Of a stretch of 64,000 nucleotides of DNA, positions 30,401 to 39,400 are shown piece after piece; position 1 is the stretch's first letter, and every line of letters begins with the position of its first letter. The notes under the pieces are model-generated. The model saw nothing but the letters and a program-made list of their open reading frames with translations. It was not told where the DNA came from and searched no databases. This DNA comes from Rheinheimera sp. SA_1. Lineage in GTDB: Bacteria; Pseudomonadota; Gammaproteobacteria; Enterobacterales; Alteromonadaceae. The position numbers and the translations under genes are program-made. The stretch is taken from NCBI RefSeq assembly GCF_001669775.1, contig NZ_LXWK01000019.1, forward strand, positions 1 through 64,000, in the 5' to 3' direction.

Positions 30401-33400
30401 TTCGCACAGCGTGCCTATCGGCAAACCGATGCACAATGTGCGGTTCTACGTACTCGATGGTCATCGCCAACTGGTGCCAGCCGGGGCGATAGGTGAACTT
30501 TATATCGGTGGGACATCGCTGGCCAGAGGTTATCTGAACCAGCCGGAGATGACGGCGCTGCGTTTTGTCGCAGATCCTTTTGCCGATGCGCCGCAAGCGC
30601 GCATGTACAAAACGGGCGATCTGGTGCGTTGGCTGCCAGATGGCAATATTGAGTTTGTCGGTCGAGTGGACCATCAGGTCAAAATCCGCGGCTTCAGGGT
30701 CGAGCTGGGGGAAATAGAGGCAGTGCTGGCGGCACAGCCGCAACTGAGCGATGCCGTTGTCACCGTTGATGCAAAAGGCGACGATGCGCAACTGGTCGCA
30801 TATGTATGCCCGAGTCAGGACTACCTGCGGGCTCGGGCGGATGAATACAATGCTGAACATGTTGAACAGTGGACATTAGTCAACGATGACAAATATGCCG
30901 ATTCGCTGGCGGTGGCGGAACCGGCAAAGGACAACTTTACCGGCTGGAATTCTTCATATACCGGCAGCAGGATTGCACAGGAGCAGATGCTGGAATGGCT
31001 GGAAAATACCGTCGCCGACATTCTGGCGCTGCAGCCCCGGCATCTGCTTGAAATCGGCTGTGGCGGCGGCTTGTTGCTGTATCGCTATGCCAGTCACTGC
31101 GACAGCGTCTATGGGATGGATATTTCTGCCGTAGCTCTGGCTGGTTTGCAGCAGGAGCTCGATCAACGAGGTTGGGATCATGTGAAGCTGCAGGTGGGAG
31201 ATGCTTTGCAGCTGGAACAACTGGCTGGCCGGGAGTTCGATACGATAGTGATCAATTCGGTGACTCAGTACTTCCCGAATCAGCTGTATCTAGAGCAGGT
31301 TATTGCCAGGTTGTTACCCTGTCTGGCTGATGGCGGCCGCATTTTTATCGGCGATGTTCGCAATCTGGATTTATTGCATGCCCATCTTGCTGCAGCCGAG
31401 CAAAGCCACCTGAATCAGAGCTGTCCGCTGAAAACGGTCGCCGCCAGAGTGCAAAGACGGCTCCAGCAGGAACCCGAACTGCTGATCAGCCCGTCGTTCT
31501 TTGCGCAGCTGCCGACACGCTTCGCTGCCCTGCCAACAGTGGATATTCTGGTTAAACGCGGGGTCGGTGACAATGAGCTGCTGCGATATCGCTATGACGT
31601 GATCCTGCGCAAGCATTCGGCGCAGCTGCGCCAACCGGCTGAATTGGCCTGGTCGGAGTTTTGCGGTTTCGATCAGCTTGAAACCAAGTTACAGGCCACC
31701 GCAACCGGCAGTTTCGGCATTTATGGCGTACCCAACAGCCGGATCGAGGCTGATCTGGCTCTGGCGACCGGTCTGGTGCAATGGGCGGCAGAGCATTTGG
31801 TCTATCCGTTGGCGCAGCCGGGGTCGCTTAGCGTTGCGGCCAATGCGCAGTTGCAAAGGCTTGAGCAGCTGTTGACCTATGCCGGACAGCAGGGTTTCCG
31901 CGCCGGCATGACCTGGTCGCAGGAACAGCCAGGGATGTTGGACCTGATCTTCAGCCGAGAGCAGGACAGGGCAATACTCGCCAGAACGGCCTATACCCGC
32001 GGCAGGTTGACCAATTTCCCGCAAATGGCCAGGGTTGCTCAACAGCTTGGCGGCGAACTCAGGCAATCCATTCGGACTATGTTGCCTGATTACATGACAC
32101 CAGTGTTGTATATCGCTATGGAACAGCTGCCGTCGACGCCCAGTGGAAAAGTAGATAAAAAAGCGTTGCCGAAGCCGGAAGACAACGATTTGCAGCGCAG
32201 TGCCTATGTGGCGCCTCGCAATGAAACCGAACAGACATTGTGTACGCTGTGGCAGTCCTTATTGAATCTTGAAAAGATCGGTGTCGACGATGACTTTTTC
32301 GCTCTTGGCGGCCATTCACTGCTGGCGACTCGGCTTATCAGCGCTATCCGTCAGCAGTTTGCCACCGAATTACCGCTCAGAACTTTGTTCGAGAACCCAA
32401 CCATTGCCCAGCTTGCCGTCAGCCTGACCCAGCATAGCGAGGTCTTTGTACTGCCTGAAGTTCGTAGGGCAGACCGCAGCGGTCCGTTGCCGCTGTCCTT
32501 TGCCCAGCAAAGGTTGTGGTTTATTGACCAGTTGGGTCAGGGCAGTGCCCAATACAATATGCCGGGCAGTCAACTGATCCGGGGGCATTTCGACGATCAG
32601 GCATTTGAGCTGGCTGTGCGGACTTTGTTGGAGCGCCACGAAGTGTTGCGGACGCATTTTGTCGCAGTCAATGGCGAGCCGCAGCAAGTGATTAAAAGCG
32701 ACTTCCAGCCGGATTATTGCAAAGTCGACTTGACTGCATTGGATGCGGCTGCGCAAATTGCCGCAACCAATCGTTACGTCGCAGAACAGGCCGACAAGGC
32801 ATTTGATCTCAGCTGCGATCTGATGTTCAGAGTAAAGGTGCTGCAGCTGGCTGCCGATCTGCATCTGGTACTGTACACCACACACCATATAGCCGGCGAT
32901 GGCTGGTCGGTTGGCATTATGCGCAATGAGTTGAGCAGCCTGTACGCTGCCTATCGCGAGGGGCGGGCCAATCCGCTGGAGCCGCTCAAGGTGCAATATG
33001 CCGATTATGCCCAGTGGCAGCGGGACTGGTTGCAAGGCGAAGTATTGGCTGGTGCTATGGCCTACTGGCGCCGCCAGTTGGCGGACCTGCCTATTTTGCA
33101 TAGCCTGCCGCTCGACAAACCGCGGCCGGTCGTCCCTGCTCATGATGGACTGGTTTATCGGCAAGTACTGGACAGCGCCTTGACCAGCCGTCTGAAGCTA
33201 TTATGCCGCCAGCAGGAAGTGACCCCTTTCATGCTGTTGCAAAGTGCGTTTGCGTTGCTGCTCGGCCGTTACAGCGACAGTGATGACATCGTGATAGGGA
33301 CTCCTATCGCCGGGCGAACCCATGTCGATATAGAACCGTTGATCGGTTTTTTTATCAACACCTTAGTATTGCGGACTCGCTTGGTAGCGGAACAGTCTTT

Positions 33401-36400
33401 TGCCGAATTGCTGCAAGCCAATAAAAAAGTCATTTTGGATGCGTATGCCCACCAGCATATTCCTTTTGAAAGCCTGGTCGATCAACTGTTGCCAGAACGG
33501 GATATGAGCCATAACCCGCTGACTCAAATCCTGTTTGCCGTGCAGAATATGGAACGCGGCTTTCTTGATCTGTCGGAGCAACAGCGGGACGCTATTGCAG
33601 CCACCGATGCTAGTCGCGAGGTTCGGCGCAGCAATATCAGATTTGATTTGGAAGTGAATGTGCATGAACTTGCCGACGTAATGACGGTGAGCTGGGGTTT
33701 CGATGCCGCCTTGTTTGAGCTGTCGAGCATAGCGCAGCTGGCGGCATCCTATCAGCAACTGCTGCTCAGCATCGCGGACAGCATGCAAAGGGGGTTGTGC
33801 GGCACTGCGCCAGTCGATGCCGGTCAATATCGCTATTACAACTATCTTGAACAGCGGTTGGCGCGGCCGGCACAGCCTAACGATATCCTGCTGTGCCGAG
33901 CCTATACGCTGAACGCCCAGGTTAATGCCGAACTGATGTTGCAGGCGATGCAGCAGGTTGCCGAGCGGCATCAACTGCAAAGCCGCAGCGCTGGGCAGGT
34001 GCCGGCTGTTGTCACGCTAACGGCGTCGGACGAACTGCATGAGCTGATTGCCGCCCACCAAAGTGCGGCTGCCGATCCGGCCCGATGCGAGCCTTTGTTG
34101 TTATGCCGCAATCTTGCCGACAACCGATATATTCTGCTGCTGACATTGGGTGAGCACAGTGCCGATAGCACCAGCTTTACTATCCTGGTGCGTGACATCG
34201 ACCGACTCTACTGTGCATTACAAGCCGGCAGGTTGTCGCCGCTGCCGGACTTATCGCAGCAATATCTGCATTGCCGGCAACAGCAGCTCAACCCTGAATT
34301 GAATGAAACTGCCGTTGAAAAGCTGCGCAGCCAGTTCAATGGCATGCCGCCGCTGCTGCGACTGCCTCTGACTGCCGCTCGCAGCGAACCGGCGCTGGTT
34401 CGGGCGGCTGCTGTCGAGACAGTCATTGAACGCGCTTTATATATCCGCCTGCAGGCTCTTAGCCAGCAACTCGGCAGTTCGGTCGAGCTGGTGCTGGTAT
34501 CTGCTTTTGCTGTGCTGCTTGGTCGTTATGGCCAGACGGACGACTTGTGTATCGGCATGGAAGTTGATGACCGGGTCCGGTTCCGCACTGGCCAACTGCT
34601 GGGTAATTTTAAACGTTATGTGCCGCTGCGCTGCAAAGTATCGGCTCAGCTGCAGTTTGCCCAGTTGGTCAGCCAGAACAGAGACCGGCTGCAAAGTGCG
34701 CTCAATCTTGGCATGTTGCCATTGGAAAGGCTGCTGGAAGCGCTTGATGTGCCGGTCAGCAGCGCACATGCAACTTTATTCCAGGTCAGTTTTGCATTGC
34801 GTCATCAGCGAGCGGTGCCTGTGCCGTCTTCAGTTTTTGCGCTGGCTATGCTTAGCGATAATTTCAGTTGTACCAGCACGTCCGCTTGTGCCCAGGGACA
34901 GGATTTGGCATTGGTACTCGATGAATCCCTGGCCGGTACCACTGCAACGCTGAGCTATGACTCGACGCTGTTTGACGCATCAACACTCAGTCAGTTGCTG
35001 GCCCGCTTCGTCAGCCTGTTGTCGGCTGTTGTGAACTGTCAGGGCGCTCCACTGGCCGAATTGTGGCTGCCGGAAACCTGGATCAGCCGACTGCCATTGG
35101 CCGCGGTTGAATCGATGCAGCCGCCGGTATCCGTGGCGCTTTGGTCACAGCGACTCGCTGCGTTTTCAGCAGCAGAGCCTGATACTGTGGCGGTGCAAGA
35201 GATGACTTTTGCTGAACTCGAACACAAAGCCAGCCAGTTGGCAAACCGGCTTGCAGGCTGTCGTGGCCAACTGGTGGCATTGGCTTTGCCTTCTGCAGTC
35301 GAACTGGCAGTCGCTATCACTGCCGTCATCAAAGCTGGGGCTCGTCTGGTCAGACTATCCGGTACGATACCAAGCCTGCGTACAGAACAGATCCTGGCAC
35401 AATCCGGCTGTCAGTGGCTGCTAGACAGTGTTGAACCGCAGCAGAGCGGCCTGCATGCCATCACCGTCGCCGGGCATGTCACTGCGGAACCGGCAGTTGA
35501 ACCGGGCATCGTCTGCTATGAGCTGCTGTTTGCTGCGACCGGCCAATTGCACCTATCAGCACTCACTGAGCAACAACTGAGTGATGCGCTGGCGCAGTCG
35601 GCTGCGACAGTACCAGCGCAACTGGCGCTGCTGCTGAGTGACAGCTTTGTCGCGACGCCAAGGCAAATCCGGGATCAGCATGATATGACCGTGGCGACAG
35701 GTGCTGTTGGTCAGCTGTATTTCTGGTCCGCTTCGCACTGGGTGCGCAGCGCCAACCGCGGGCGTCGCCTGCCGACAGGCAGCATTGCGGCAGTGGTGGC
35801 CAAACCTGTTCAACGCGCGGCGCGCCAGGCAGTCTGCGACCGTCTGACATGGGCTTTGCAGCGGCACCAGGCTGTGGTGGAAGCTGTGAGCCTCGCGATA
35901 CCGGGTTCTACCAGTCTGGTCAGCTATGTGGTGCTTGATGGCAAAGTGCCACTCCTGCAGGGGGACAAATGCCCTACTCAGGTATTTGTGACTGATTTGC
36001 GCCTTAACAAAGTGCTGGTGCCTTTACCAGCAGAAGTGTTGGTGGTGCCATATCTGCCGCGGCTACGCGATGGCAGTCTTGACCTGGCTGCACTGCCGCA
36101 ACCGATGCAGCTTGCTGCGACAGCCGAACCTTATGTCGCACCTGCCGATGAGACTCAGATGTTGCTGTGCGCAGTCTGGCAGCAACTGCTGGACCATCAG
36201 CAGCCTGTCGGGGTCAATGATAACTTCTTTGCCCTGGGTGGACATTCATTGATAGCCACCAGGCTTACCAGTGTGATCCGCGAACATTTTGCGGTGGAAC
36301 TACCGCTCAAAGTGCTGTTTGAAGCGCCGACCGTTGCTGCGTTGGCGGCTTTTATCAAAACCGCAGTGCAACAGCAGGACCATGCGTTTGTGTTGCCGTC

Positions 36401-36461
36401 GATAGCGCCTGCTGAACGATTCGGCGGCAATGGCGAACCAACCGAGGAGTTTGAGTTTTAA
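21423..36461 (+). CDS. NRPS protein 2: four modules M3-M6, one N-methylating, last with eroded A domain
   Basis: 5012 residues. Order: TubC docking (1-55), C (HH at 205), A (Asp235 at 738), T (Ser1100); C (1290), A (1809), T (Ser2152); C (2341), A with inserted N-methyltransferase (Asp235 at 2873, SAM loop EIGCGGG about 3210, Lys3576), T (Ser3632); C (HHIAGDG at 3821), then a second degenerate C-like domain (4137-4555), a relic A domain (about 4570-4898) and an intact T (Ser4942). Pockets: M3 D-L-P-R-V-G-H-V-G-K (Asp-like), M4 D-V-W-H-V-S-L-I-D-K (serine, a standard code), M5 D-A-Q-K-V-A-E-V-G-K (Asx-like, unassigned). M6 cannot activate its own substrate because the ATP loop is absent and Lys517 is Ser4885, yet its carrier keeps GGHSL. 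The acidic tail is GEPTEEFEF. The stop codon abuts the next ATG. Confidence 0.95.
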   Translation: MSVNDLFDDAGEQGVLLYLKGGKLAIKAKKDALTPELKARIVEHKTAIIEYLQQFETEESNYLPPPAVKAERSLPLQPSFAQLRLWFLDQLAGSVQYNLTGHFLLEGELQRPAFTQACQLLLERHEVLRTCFVAVAEQVYQQINPIVALPLQFFDLSDSEQQTKQLQQLIRSYSLQPFDLSKDLMIRLLVITFSEHSHLVYYTLHHIAADGWSKGILQQELNLLYQACQLGEPNPLPPLELQYADYAHWQRQWLQGKVLDLALGYWTTQLADLPQVHNLPLDKPRPARQRFIGHLHQHRLDTVLSECIDTFNRNNNTTLFMLMHTVLTLFVSRYSGERDIVIGTAISGRVLHEFEPLVGLFINDLAIRAQLIDNQSFAELLQAHKQTILEAYAHQHVPFEMLVEQLNPQRNLSYSPLYQLKIDVQHSVESWEQGSAAELAGAAGPAEQSLDAVTEYSLKNDLHLNVIYGKTGILLQWRFNTDLFADSTIARWSNSFVQLLGQVIANPQLSWQAFDLLCETEQRCVLDFGRGPAAVGESLPLLHRHITEQASRTPSAVAVCCGASTLSYAELEQQSNQLAHYLLSKGVQQNSIVAICMERSVDMPIALLGVLKAGAAYLPIEPHLPSERIDYMLADCRCQWVVTDSNLMQELAFAGCRVLPVDAPYRHSLLAGQPVSPPPLQQTLHDLAYLIYTSGSTGTPKGVMVSHHGLSTYCDYAKERYYQPDLAGSLVATSYSFDLTVPALYLPLLSGGQVRLLLEHDELAALAGQLHHSSQPFLLRLTPSHIAGLLPLLTERSDIAHTFVIGGEALPARLCQALQVLLPNARLYNHYGPTEAVVGCCSYQIGAVTEQTQRYQPIGTPMRDTQLLVLNERLQLCPIGVTGELYIGGGGLALGYSNNPALTAERFVHNPFAGSADSRMYRTGDLVRWLPDGNLQYVARLDHQVKLRGRRIELGEIEQALSAVQGVLDCAVKVWNDSNGQRLVACVVSAARLQHDLIDETELLRRKEQLIMQYRKQLAARLPDYMVPQIYLFLDSLPLARTGKLDRNRLPDPTEADLIKSQYVAPRNDTESRLCQLWQQVLQLTQIGIDDDFFLLGGHSLLATRLINLVRSSFGVELDLRVLFETPTVAAMAVALTQLTADSVVLPPVVRSERSAMMPLSYAQRRLWFIDQLGEGSRQYNVSGQFFIEGEFQQSDFAAAAQALVARHEVLRTNFVAVDGEPGQLIRHDVTVPFWYHDFSLLQPAQQQTAAGAQIKAMFAAAFDLSTDVMFRLAVLKLAPTQYGLFYAMHHIASDGWSKGIVQQELTALVAGQTLPVLAVQYADFAIWQQHWLQQQMLTQQLNYWRQQLADLPVVHQLPLDGPRPAYQNHQGKVIQQQLNRHVSDSLARACQDQGVTPFMVLETAFAVLIGKYSAERDIAIGTPIAGRTHGSLEPLIGVFINTLVLRTDLRGNPTFSQLLQRQRQIILDAFTYQHVPFELLVDELRPERSLSHNPLVQLSFVMQNNDKDRLSSGSAAAQDQAGFIVTDSLSIKYELELAATELADGWQLSWAFQSAVFAQHSIVAMAANFQTLLQQLLEDMNRGPMMERGIDAVRWLSEQEKQFLRSCNETAAPFSAVTIHQQFEQQVLATPMATAVVDAQQSLSYAQLNLLANRLANRLLALGIRLDEPVGVMAERSVELTVAVLAILKAGGCYVPLPPEYPAARLQYMVQNSGLTKVVCCAAVSSTTLPEHLQRVAAMQPQGAEQNPSTRVDGDNLCYVLYTSGSTGVPKGVAVSHRALVNRIDWMQQQYRLDATDRILQKTPYSFDVSVWELLWPLTSGATLVLAKPQGHQDVDYLAGIIAEQQITLLHFVPSMLSAFLATNGWHRCDSVRQVVCSGEALSRQLQQQFFGAAAHCDVSLDNLYGPTEAAIDVTHWRCIPDSSRVPIGKPIQNIQLYVVDQLLQPVATGCTGELLIGGVALARGYINRPGLSAASFIADHLSGTAGGRLYRTGDLVRRGHDGNIEYLGRLDHQIKIRGQRIELAEIETVLAAVTAGRELVVQANEAAQLVAYYVAEGDEQHWQQVFAQRAAAMLPGYMRPAAYVRLTHLPLNDNGKIDRKALPQAATVSQHSYVAPTSPLEIRLCLLWQQILQVARVGIHDDFFRMGGHSLLATRLVSAIRRQFAVELPIRALFEFPTVAGLADRLQALSEDFVLPDIDKADRQQALPLSYAQQRMWFLDELGEGSAEYIMPGYCILHGEFDEEALRRALHQVLQRHEVLRSHVADENGVLRQVIVEQFELPLAIYDLKLLEPSERLRQIQWLRNKNSTALYQLNRDLMLRAALLKLSSSEQLLLYSLHHIAGDGWSMGILAQELQALYQAERTGVAAQLPALPVQYADYAQWQRSWLQGDVLEQQLAYWRQQLAGLPPVHSLVLDKPRPARQQFQGHAFSQKLDSRTTRDLQLICQQQGVTLFMLLETAFSVLLSRYSNSTDIVVGTPIAGRIHQDLEHLIGLFVNSVVLRTNLSGNPQFSQLLAENKQTILAAYDHQHLPFDMLVEDIRPERDISYNSLFQILFVVQNAEHEPLDIQLPQQGLSAVKPVSIRFDMAVHVAEVAGELLLVWSYRDSLFFDETMRRMAENYSTLLQSIIAQLTGQAPAGGIEQLPMLSAAEQQLLLVQYNSSAADFPTGQCVQQLLEQQVARTPDKVAVICQDEAISYRELNGRANRLARYLLAQGAKPDSLVALSVRRSIDAMVALFGILKAGAGYVPIDPHYPPARYDYMLRDSGATIIVSQLGELDTQDTSGCHVVYLDDMTFRQTAAATAADNIEPEAIGLQPTHMAYMIYTSGSTGQPKGVMVNHHSVINFLYSATALFMTDDIDGSIVSSALTFDATVQSLYLPLMAGKFVELLPPDDEQLFVAMNDYLLDDESRLIFKLTPTHLKGMAAQTVVARNPQSRHVLVVAGEQLTRETLQPWFTERLPNCRFINEYGPTECTVGSCTYEVTSLDFPTASHSVPIGKPMHNVRFYVLDGHRQLVPAGAIGELYIGGTSLARGYLNQPEMTALRFVADPFADAPQARMYKTGDLVRWLPDGNIEFVGRVDHQVKIRGFRVELGEIEAVLAAQPQLSDAVVTVDAKGDDAQLVAYVCPSQDYLRARADEYNAEHVEQWTLVNDDKYADSLAVAEPAKDNFTGWNSSYTGSRIAQEQMLEWLENTVADILALQPRHLLEIGCGGGLLLYRYASHCDSVYGMDISAVALAGLQQELDQRGWDHVKLQVGDALQLEQLAGREFDTIVINSVTQYFPNQLYLEQVIARLLPCLADGGRIFIGDVRNLDLLHAHLAAAEQSHLNQSCPLKTVAARVQRRLQQEPELLISPSFFAQLPTRFAALPTVDILVKRGVGDNELLRYRYDVILRKHSAQLRQPAELAWSEFCGFDQLETKLQATATGSFGIYGVPNSRIEADLALATGLVQWAAEHLVYPLAQPGSLSVAANAQLQRLEQLLTYAGQQGFRAGMTWSQEQPGMLDLIFSREQDRAILARTAYTRGRLTNFPQMARVAQQLGGELRQSIRTMLPDYMTPVLYIAMEQLPSTPSGKVDKKALPKPEDNDLQRSAYVAPRNETEQTLCTLWQSLLNLEKIGVDDDFFALGGHSLLATRLISAIRQQFATELPLRTLFENPTIAQLAVSLTQHSEVFVLPEVRRADRSGPLPLSFAQQRLWFIDQLGQGSAQYNMPGSQLIRGHFDDQAFELAVRTLLERHEVLRTHFVAVNGEPQQVIKSDFQPDYCKVDLTALDAAAQIAATNRYVAEQADKAFDLSCDLMFRVKVLQLAADLHLVLYTTHHIAGDGWSVGIMRNELSSLYAAYREGRANPLEPLKVQYADYAQWQRDWLQGEVLAGAMAYWRRQLADLPILHSLPLDKPRPVVPAHDGLVYRQVLDSALTSRLKLLCRQQEVTPFMLLQSAFALLLGRYSDSDDIVIGTPIAGRTHVDIEPLIGFFINTLVLRTRLVAEQSFAELLQANKKVILDAYAHQHIPFESLVDQLLPERDMSHNPLTQILFAVQNMERGFLDLSEQQRDAIAATDASREVRRSNIRFDLEVNVHELADVMTVSWGFDAALFELSSIAQLAASYQQLLLSIADSMQRGLCGTAPVDAGQYRYYNYLEQRLARPAQPNDILLCRAYTLNAQVNAELMLQAMQQVAERHQLQSRSAGQVPAVVTLTASDELHELIAAHQSAAADPARCEPLLLCRNLADNRYILLLTLGEHSADSTSFTILVRDIDRLYCALQAGRLSPLPDLSQQYLHCRQQQLNPELNETAVEKLRSQFNGMPPLLRLPLTAARSEPALVRAAAVETVIERALYIRLQALSQQLGSSVELVLVSAFAVLLGRYGQTDDLCIGMEVDDRVRFRTGQLLGNFKRYVPLRCKVSAQLQFAQLVSQNRDRLQSALNLGMLPLERLLEALDVPVSSAHATLFQVSFALRHQRAVPVPSSVFALAMLSDNFSCTSTSACAQGQDLALVLDESLAGTTATLSYDSTLFDASTLSQLLARFVSLLSAVVNCQGAPLAELWLPETWISRLPLAAVESMQPPVSVALWSQRLAAFSAAEPDTVAVQEMTFAELEHKASQLANRLAGCRGQLVALALPSAVELAVAITAVIKAGARLVRLSGTIPSLRTEQILAQSGCQWLLDSVEPQQSGLHAITVAGHVTAEPAVEPGIVCYELLFAATGQLHLSALTEQQLSDALAQSAATVPAQLALLLSDSFVATPRQIRDQHDMTVATGAVGQLYFWSASHWVRSANRGRRLPTGSIAAVVAKPVQRAARQAVCDRLTWALQRHQAVVEAVSLAIPGSTSLVSYVVLDGKVPLLQGDKCPTQVFVTDLRLNKVLVPLPAEVLVVPYLPRLRDGSLDLAALPQPMQLAATAEPYVAPADETQMLLCAVWQQLLDHQQPVGVNDNFFALGGHSLIATRLTSVIREHFAVELPLKVLFEAPTVAALAAFIKTAVQQQDHAFVLPSIAPAERFGGNGEPTEEFEF
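30855..31620 (+). other. N-methyltransferase domain inside the M5 adenylation domain
   Basis: Inserted between A8 (DHQVKIRGFRVELGEIE) and A10 (TPSGKVDK), the usual place for NRPS N-methyltransferases. The SAM-binding loop is LEIGCGGGLLLYRY, followed by GMDIS and INSVTQYFP. It should methylate the amide nitrogen of the M5 residue while it is on the carrier. A closely related domain is in M7. Confidence 0.9.
33830..35085 (+). other. Extra condensation-like domain without catalytic His (M6)
   Basis: Directly after the active M6 C domain comes a second C-fold segment of about 420 residues with the family landmarks VAERHQLQSR, DIDRLYCALQAG, LVLVSAFAVLLGRYG, LLGNFKRYVPLR, MLPLERLLEAL and LFQVSFALRHQ. 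The active-site motif HHxxxDG reads GEHSADS (near 34150-34175): both His are changed and only the Asp stays. It cannot be an ordinary condensation catalyst. Such dead C-like domains can serve as recruitment platforms, as the X-domain of glycopeptide NRPS does for P450 enzymes; here that role is a guess. Confidence 0.8.
35130..36115 (+). other. Eroded adenylation domain of M6
   Basis: About 330 residues instead of roughly 510. The start is recognisable (FAELEHKASQLANRL, then AITAVIKAGARLVRL for A1-A2). The A3 ATP loop TSGSTGxPKG has become FAATGQLHL, A4 and A5 with the substrate pocket are missing, and A10 reads RLRDGSLDLAALP with Ser4885 where the catalytic Lys belongs. The frame is fully open and the following carrier domain is intact. 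This looks like tolerated loss of activation, not a broken gene. Confidence 0.85.
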
Positions 36462-39400
36462 ATGGTTGCTGAATTAATTACCCAACTGAAAAACGCTGGT
36501 TTTGAGCTGCACGTTGAGGCAGGCAAACTAAAAGTCCGAGCGCAGAAGGGAGCGATGTCCGCTGAAGTTTCTGAGAAAATTAAGCGGTATAAACATGAGC
36601 TTATCGAATTTCTGCAGCTGGATGATAACGCAACTGGGCCGCTGGCGTCAGCAGCGCAGTATGTGCCATGGTTGTCCTATGCCCAGCAGCGGTTGTGGTT
36701 TATCGATCAGTTGGGTCAAGGCAGTGTGCAGTACAATATTCCCGGGCGTCTTGAGCTGCATATAGCGCTGGACATTGAGGCACTGCGTAGCGCTTTGGCT
36801 ACTTTGCTGCAGCGCCACGAAGTGCTGCGCACCCGGTTTGCTGAAATTGCCGGCGAGCCGCGGCAAATCATCAGTAACAGCTACGATTTGCCATTGACTG
36901 AGCACGATTTGAGCCATTTGCCGCAGGCAGAGAAACGTCTGCAGTTGCGTCAGTTGGTTAAAGCGGAGGCGATGACGCCTTTTGATCTGAGTGCGGATCT
37001 GATGCTGCGGCTGCGGCTGATTCGGCTGGAACAAGCGCATTACCTGCTGTTATATACTCAGCACCACATCGCCAGCGACGGCTGGTCAATGAACATTCTG
37101 CAAAAAGAACTGACCGAACTGTATCACGCTTATGCGCAGGGTAAGTCAAACCCGTTGCCGCCATTGCCGATCCAGTACGCTGACTACGCTAAGTGGCAGT
37201 TGGAATGGCTGCAGGGCGACGTGCTGCAACAGCAACTTGACTATTGGCAGCGGCAATTGGCCGATTTGCCAAAGGTTCACCAACTGACGACCGACTACGT
37301 CAGGCCACTGCAGCAGTCCTTTGAGGCAGGGCGCTACCGCCAGCAACTAAGCCGCGACTTGTCGGCAGCCATCAGACAGTTGTGTATATCCCACGAAGTG
37401 ACGTTGTTTATGTTTCTGCAAACGGCTTATGCACTGTTGATAGCCAGGTTCAGTAACAGCAACGATGTAGTGGTGGGGACGCCTATTGCCGGCCGCACTC
37501 ACAAAGATGTGGAAGGGCTGCTGGGCTTTTTTGTCAATTCGTTGGTGCTGCGGACCCGTTTGCCGCAGGAGTCGGATTTTGGCGCTTTGCTGGCGGCCAA
37601 CAAGCACATGATTCTGGACGCTTATCAGCATCAGCACGTGCCTTTTGAAATGTTGGTTGAAAAGCTGTGTCCTGAACGGGATTTGGCATATAACCCACTG
37701 TTTCAACTGCTGTTTGTGGTGCAGAATAATGAACAGGGGTTGTGGGACAAACCATCGCGCAGCGAAATGGGGCCGCAGAGCGATGAGTTGAGCGACAGCT
37801 TTGCGACGACCAGGTTTGATCTGGAACTGCATGCCTATGAAACCGCGGGCCAGCTGTCATTTAAGTGGGTGCGCAATGTCGCACTGTTCTCGGCCGGGTC
37901 GTTGCAAAGGCTGGCCAGTGCTTTTGAATTGTTGCTGCAGTCGATAGTCACTGCGTTGCAGCATCCGGCAACGGCCGGCACCAGAGTGTCCGGCCTGGCT
38001 TTGCTTGATGACGGTGAAATCGCCAATTTGCAGCATCACTGGCAGGCGACGACGCAGCCATTTTTGCAGCATAGCTGTGTCCATCAGCTTTTCAGCCAGC
38101 AGGCAGCCAGCACTCCGGCTCAGGTAGCAGTGCGCTTTGGCGAGCGGACTTTTAGTTATGCCGAACTCGAAACCACGGCCAACAAGCTAGCGCATGCGCT
38201 TGTTGCCCAAGGCGTCAGGCCGGGCGATTTTGTCGCTCTGGCAGTCGAACGAACTGAATGGATGCTGGTAGCTGTGCTGGCGGTCTTAAAGGCGGGAGCA
38301 GCTTATCTGCCGTTGGACCCCGACTATCCGCCGGCCAGAATACAGCAACTGCTGGCGGATTCTGCTGCGGTTGTGTTGCTGAAACAGACCGGTCATTTGA
38401 ACAATGTGACTTTTGCCCAACCGGTGCTGCTGCTGGAGCAAGCCATCGCCGAAGCGGCTTGGCCCACCACGACAGTGAGCCAGGGCGTCGGGCTCAGTGC
38501 AGATTATCCGGCTTATGTTATCTATACCTCGGGTTCGACTGGTCAGCCCAAAGGGGTCGTCGTCAGCCATCGCAATCTGATGAACTATCTATGCCACGGC
38601 TTGGGCTACCTGCCGACGCATTTGGCCGGTTCGGTCGTGTCAACTGCGTTGGTGTTTGATGCCACTGTTTGCTCGTTATGGTTGCCGCTGATAAGCGGTA
38701 AGACCGTCGAGTTGCTGCCGCAAGATGGCAGCATGATTGAAAAACTGGTCGATTTTCTGCTGGACGACGACGAGGCGATGTTATTCAAACTGACGCCGTC
38801 TCATCTGGTCGCTGCATTGCATTCGGCCATGCTGACGGTCAATGAGCAGGCTCGCCATGTTCTGGTTGTCGGTGGGGAACAGCTGAGCGGTGCTTTGCTG
38901 AGCAAATGGACCAGCTATTTCCCACATTGCACTGTGATCAATGAATATGGCCCCACTGAAGCAACTGTTGGTTGCAGCACTTATCGTTATTTGGCCGCAA
39001 CTGCCGATGCCGAACCGCCGGCTGCAATAGCAACCGGCAGTGTTCCTATTGGCCGACCCATCCAGAATATGCAGCTTTATGTGCTCAGCGATACGCTGGA
39101 TCTGCTTCCTATTGGCACGCCTGGTGAATTGTACATTGCCGGTGCCGGCGTGACCGATGGTTATGTTGGCCGTGCTGCGGCCACGGCCGAACGTTTCGTA
39201 CCCAATCCGTTTGCCCGCCAGCCGAGTGAACGGATGTACCGAAGCGGTGATTGGGTTCGGTGGCGGCCGGATGGCGAGCTGGAGTTTTTGCGTCGGATTG
39301 ATGAGCAACTGAAAGTACGAGGTTATCGGATTGAGCCTGCGGAAATTGCGGCCACTTTGAGCGCTTCGACCTTGATCAGCAATGCCATAGTCGACCTCCA

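Noticed and set aside
33830-36115. Frameshift or assembly chimera creating the odd M6 region
   Set aside because: The frame is open throughout, C-like and A-like landmarks are in the right order, and a similar A relic exists independently in M9.
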